A stretch of 6,800 nt of DNA. It comes from a bacterium (lineage in GTDB: Bacteria; Krumholzibacteriota; Krumholzibacteriia; Krumholzibacteriales; Krumholzibacteriaceae). The first letter of the stretch is position 1. Each line of letters starts with the position of its first letter. The notes below the pieces were generated by a model. It saw nothing but the letters and a program-made list of their open reading frames with translations, searched no databases and was not told the DNA's origin. Below are positions 4,464 to 6,800 of this stretch, one piece after another. A program made the position numbers and the translations under genes. The stretch is from positions 1-6,800 of the forward strand of contig JAFNGP010000218.1 in the NCBI GenBank assembly GCA_017885175.1. The letters are read 5' to 3'.

Positions 4464-6140
4464 TTGAATAATTCTTTCAAAGAAACCGATTCTTCGTTCG
4501 TCTATTGCGACGTCTGCCGCGACCGGACCGACGAGGAGCGGCAGCTCGCGGCGGTCATGGAGATCGCGAACGTCATCAACTCCCGGAACGATCTCACTGA
4601 GATACTCTCGATCATATCGAAAGAGCTCTCGAAGGTGATCGACTACGATATCGGGTGCGTCGCCATTTACGAGAGAGAAAAGAACGGCCTGTTCATCCGG
4701 CACGTCTGGCGCAAATCGGGCGGGCAAACGGGGGATGGGCGTTACGTGCCGCTCGAGGACGGCAATCTCGTGGGATGGGTCGCGATCCACAAGAAACCGG
4801 TCGTGCGCGGGAACATCCCCGCCGACACGCGATTCCGCGAGATCATGAAAGAGGATGCCCTCAAATCGGACATCGTCGTTCCCCTCCTGGCGAAGGGGGA
4901 TCTCGTCGGCACGGTGAACGTGGGAAGCTACAGCTCCGAGCATTTTACCGATTTCGACCTCGATCTTCTCGTGCGGTTCAGCAACCTCACCTCCATCGCG
5001 ATCGAGAAATGCCAGCTTTTCGCGGAGCTCGAGAACCTCGGCGAGAAGTACCGGCACCTCATGAACAATTCCGGGGAGATCATCGCGCTCCTGAACGCCG
5101 CGGGGGAGTACGTCGAGATCAACCGGGCGCTTCTCGAAAATTACGGATACGCGCGCGAGGAGATCGTCGGACGCGAGTTCTACGAGCTGATGCATCCCAA
5201 ACGCCGCGAGGCGGCGAAGGGGATGTTCTGCGCGGTTCTCAAGGGGGAGATCACGAAGGCCTTCGAGATGCCGTTCGTCAAGAAGAACGGCGAAACCGCG
5301 TTCATGAGCCTCAGCGCGTCCGTCATCATGATCAAGGAACATCCCTACGTTCTCGTCATCGCGCACGACATCACCGAGGAGACGCTGCTCAAGGAGCGGA
5401 TAACCGATCAGAACGCCGAGCTTATGGCCATCAACAAGAAGCTCCGCGAGCTCGACGATCTCAAGAACGAGTTTCTCGGGCGTATAAGCCACGAGCTCCG
5501 AACGCCTCTGTCGATCATCATGGCCTACACGGACACGCTCATCGACGACCGGGAGCAGACGATCGATTCCGACACGCGGACGGATTTTCTCCGCGTCATC
5601 GAGGCGCATTCGAACAAGCTCCTCGGGCTCATCAACGATCTCCTCGATCTCTCCCGCGTCGAGGTTTCGCAGACCATGCTCCACCGCGCGGAGGCGAGTC
5701 TCAACGACGTAGTCAAGATATCGACGAAGATTGCGGAGTCGTTCGCGGTGCAGAACGGCGTCACGCTGCTTACGGATCTCGACGAGGCCATTCCCATCAT
5801 CAATTTCGATCCGCTCCGGATCAGACAGGCGTGCGTGAATCTTCTCACGAACGCCGTCAAGTTCAGCAAAAGGGGGGACTCGGTCACGATCTCCTCGCGG
5901 AACGCGGAGCGGGAAGTCGTCGTTTCGGTTCGGGACCACGGTCCCGGCATCGATCCGAAAGACATCCCCGAGCTTTTCGTGAAATTCATGCAGCTTGACG
6001 GAGGACCGTCGCGCGAGAAGGACGGCCTCGGCATCGGCCTCAAGCTCGTGAAGCACTACGTCGAGCTCCACGGAGGCAAGGTTTGGGTTACGAGCGAAAA
6101 GGGCTCCGGATCGACCTTCTTCTTCTCTCTCCCGAAGTGA
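4464..6140 (+). CDS. Soluble GAF-PAS sensor histidine kinase
   Basis: 558 residues with no membrane segment, so a cytosolic sensor. Order: N-terminal CxxC (C15-D-V-C18), GAF domain about 35-188, a short helical linker, PAS domain about 193-305 (LNAAGEYVEIN, YGYAREEIVGREF, then the closing IAHDITEE), coiled linker, HisKA about 330-398 with H-box SHELRTP (phosphoacceptor His343), and HATPase about 445-557 with N-box NLLTNAVKF (Asn463), G1 DHGPGI (Asp491), F-box (ELFVKF) and G2 GLGIGL (521-526). All catalytic boxes are intact. TTG at 4464 is chosen because GGAG (4455-4458) lies 5 nt before it; the first in-frame ATG (4557) would remove the CxxC and lacks a well-spaced Shine-Dalgarno. No response regulator is in the window, so it is an orphan here. 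The signal is unknown; a link to tryptophan or indole is only suggested by position. Confidence 0.93.
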   Translation: MNNSFKETDSSFVYCDVCRDRTDEERQLAAVMEIANVINSRNDLTEILSIISKELSKVIDYDIGCVAIYEREKNGLFIRHVWRKSGGQTGDGRYVPLEDGNLVGWVAIHKKPVVRGNIPADTRFREIMKEDALKSDIVVPLLAKGDLVGTVNVGSYSSEHFTDFDLDLLVRFSNLTSIAIEKCQLFAELENLGEKYRHLMNNSGEIIALLNAAGEYVEINRALLENYGYAREEIVGREFYELMHPKRREAAKGMFCAVLKGEITKAFEMPFVKKNGETAFMSLSASVIMIKEHPYVLVIAHDITEETLLKERITDQNAELMAINKKLRELDDLKNEFLGRISHELRTPLSIIMAYTDTLIDDREQTIDSDTRTDFLRVIEAHSNKLLGLINDLLDLSRVEVSQTMLHRAEASLNDVVKISTKIAESFAVQNGVTLLTDLDEAIPIINFDPLRIRQACVNLLTNAVKFSKRGDSVTISSRNAEREVVVSVRDHGPGIDPKDIPELFVKFMQLDGGPSREKDGLGIGLKLVKHYVELHGGKVWVTSEKGSGSTFFFSLPK

Positions 6141-6146
6141 TTCTCC

Positions 6147-6800
6147 TCATGAAACGACGAGCGCCCCGTTCTCGACGTCGATTCTGCGCGTGATCGACGT
6201 CACGGCGAGACCGCCGATTCGCATCGCGCTCGTCGGGTCCTCGGAATCCGCGGTTTCGACGAGAATCCGCGCGAGGTTGTCGATCTCCTTGCCTTGCTCG
6301 ATGATCATGTTCCCCGACGTGACGACGCCGTGGCGCAGGAGATAGGAGACGAGACCGGCCGCCGCCGTTCCCGAGGCGGGATCCTCCCACATGCCGAGAG
6401 CCGGCGCGAAGTGCCGCATGTAAGCCACGCAATCGGCCGAATACGTGTCGACGGCGAAGACGTGGTTCGTGTGTATGCCGTGCGTGCGGTTTATCAATCC
6501 GAGCTTGATGAGGTCGGGATTCATGTCGCGGATCGTTTCCTTGTGAAGCACGGGGATCATGAGCTGTTCGAATCCCGTCGAGATGATCTCGAGCGGCAGT
6601 CCCGTTCGCTGGATTTCCGCCACGTCGAAACCGAGTATCTTCGCGACTGCCACCGCGGTGATGTTCGAGGGGCGATACTGCTTGACGGACTGATGGAGCA
6701 TGATCTTCTCGAGGACGCCGGCGTCCTTGCCGTTTATCGCGAGGACGGCGCCGTCGGTCGAGGAAGCCGCCGTCGCGCCGCGCCTGAAATGGATATCGAG
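6147..6800 (-). CDS. PhzF-family isomerase-like protein, N-terminus beyond right edge (partial)
   Basis: The C-terminal 217 codons are visible, about three quarters of the usual 280-300 residues. The PhzF signature lies at visible residues about 131-154 (FAPALGMWEDPASGTAAAGLVSYLL), equivalent to the family's E-DPaTGSA motif. It is preceded by a GLPLEIISTGFEQLMIP segment and followed by IIEQGKEIDNLARILV, both typical of the second half of this two-lobed, diaminopimelate-epimerase-like fold. The catalytic Glu of PhzF lies in the first half, outside the window, so activity cannot be judged. PhzF itself isomerises dihydro-hydroxyanthranilate in phenazine synthesis, but most homologues have unknown roles and no phenazine genes are seen here. 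The frame stays open to the window edge, so the start is missing. It converges on the histidine kinase, with stops only 6 nt apart and no visible terminator between them. Confidence 0.85.
   Translation of the reverse strand, partial: LDIHFRRGATAASSTDGAVLAINGKDAGVLEKIMLHQSVKQYRPSNITAVAVAKILGFDVAEIQRTGLPLEIISTGFEQLMIPVLHKETIRDMNPDLIKLGLINRTHGIHTNHVFAVDTYSADCVAYMRHFAPALGMWEDPASGTAAAGLVSYLLRHGVVTSGNMIIEQGKEIDNLARILVETADSEDPTSAMRIGGLAVTSITRRIDVENGALVVS

Noticed and set aside
4212..6071. Antisense open frame of 619 codons opposite the histidine kinase
   Set aside because: A shadow of the kinase gene, whose GAF, PAS, HisKA and HATPase boxes are all intact on the plus strand.

Overview
The window is GC-rich bacterial chromosome. 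A Sec signal peptide and a lipoprotein signal in the first two genes point to an envelope typical of Gram-negative or spirochaete-like bacteria. TGA ends all five genes whose stops are visible, and the tRNA gene lacks an encoded CCA. I cannot fix the phylum from the sequence. There are no signs of phage, insertion sequences or CRISPR. Genes are tightly packed, with 1-nt stop/start overlaps at two junctions.

Layout. Positions 1-1378, minus strand: two tandem DUF4434-type (glycoside-hydrolase-like barrel) exported proteins. The upstream one is complete with a Sec-type signal peptide; the downstream one is a lipoprotein that runs off the left edge. Positions 1379-1499: a divergent promoter region. 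Positions 1500-4302, plus strand: a compact tryptophan locus made of a tRNA-Trp(CCA) gene, a tryptophanyl-tRNA synthetase (trpS) and a tryptophanase (tnaA) whose start overlaps the trpS stop by one base. Positions 4303-4463: an intergenic stretch with a perfect 10-bp-arm GC palindrome. Positions 4464-6140, plus strand: a soluble GAF-PAS histidine kinase, probably starting at TTG. Positions 6147-6800, minus strand: the C-terminal part of a PhzF-family protein, convergent with the kinase across only 6 bases.

The most interesting part is the tryptophan locus. The tRNA that accepts tryptophan, the enzyme that charges it and the enzyme that destroys free tryptophan (giving indole, pyruvate and ammonia) appear to form one transcription unit from a single promoter. 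The TrpRS carries four cysteines (C-x20-C-x6-C-x2-C) that closely resemble the [4Fe-4S] motif described for Thermotoga maritima TrpRS. The tRNA appears to have A rather than the usual bacterial G at discriminator position 73. The tryptophanase is about 75 residues longer than E. coli TnaA but keeps the tryptophanase-diagnostic residues. No TnaC-like leader peptide, T-box or TnaB permease is present in the window. The spacer between tRNA and trpS can form competing hairpins, one of which covers the Shine-Dalgarno. Whether the downstream histidine kinase belongs to this system is open.
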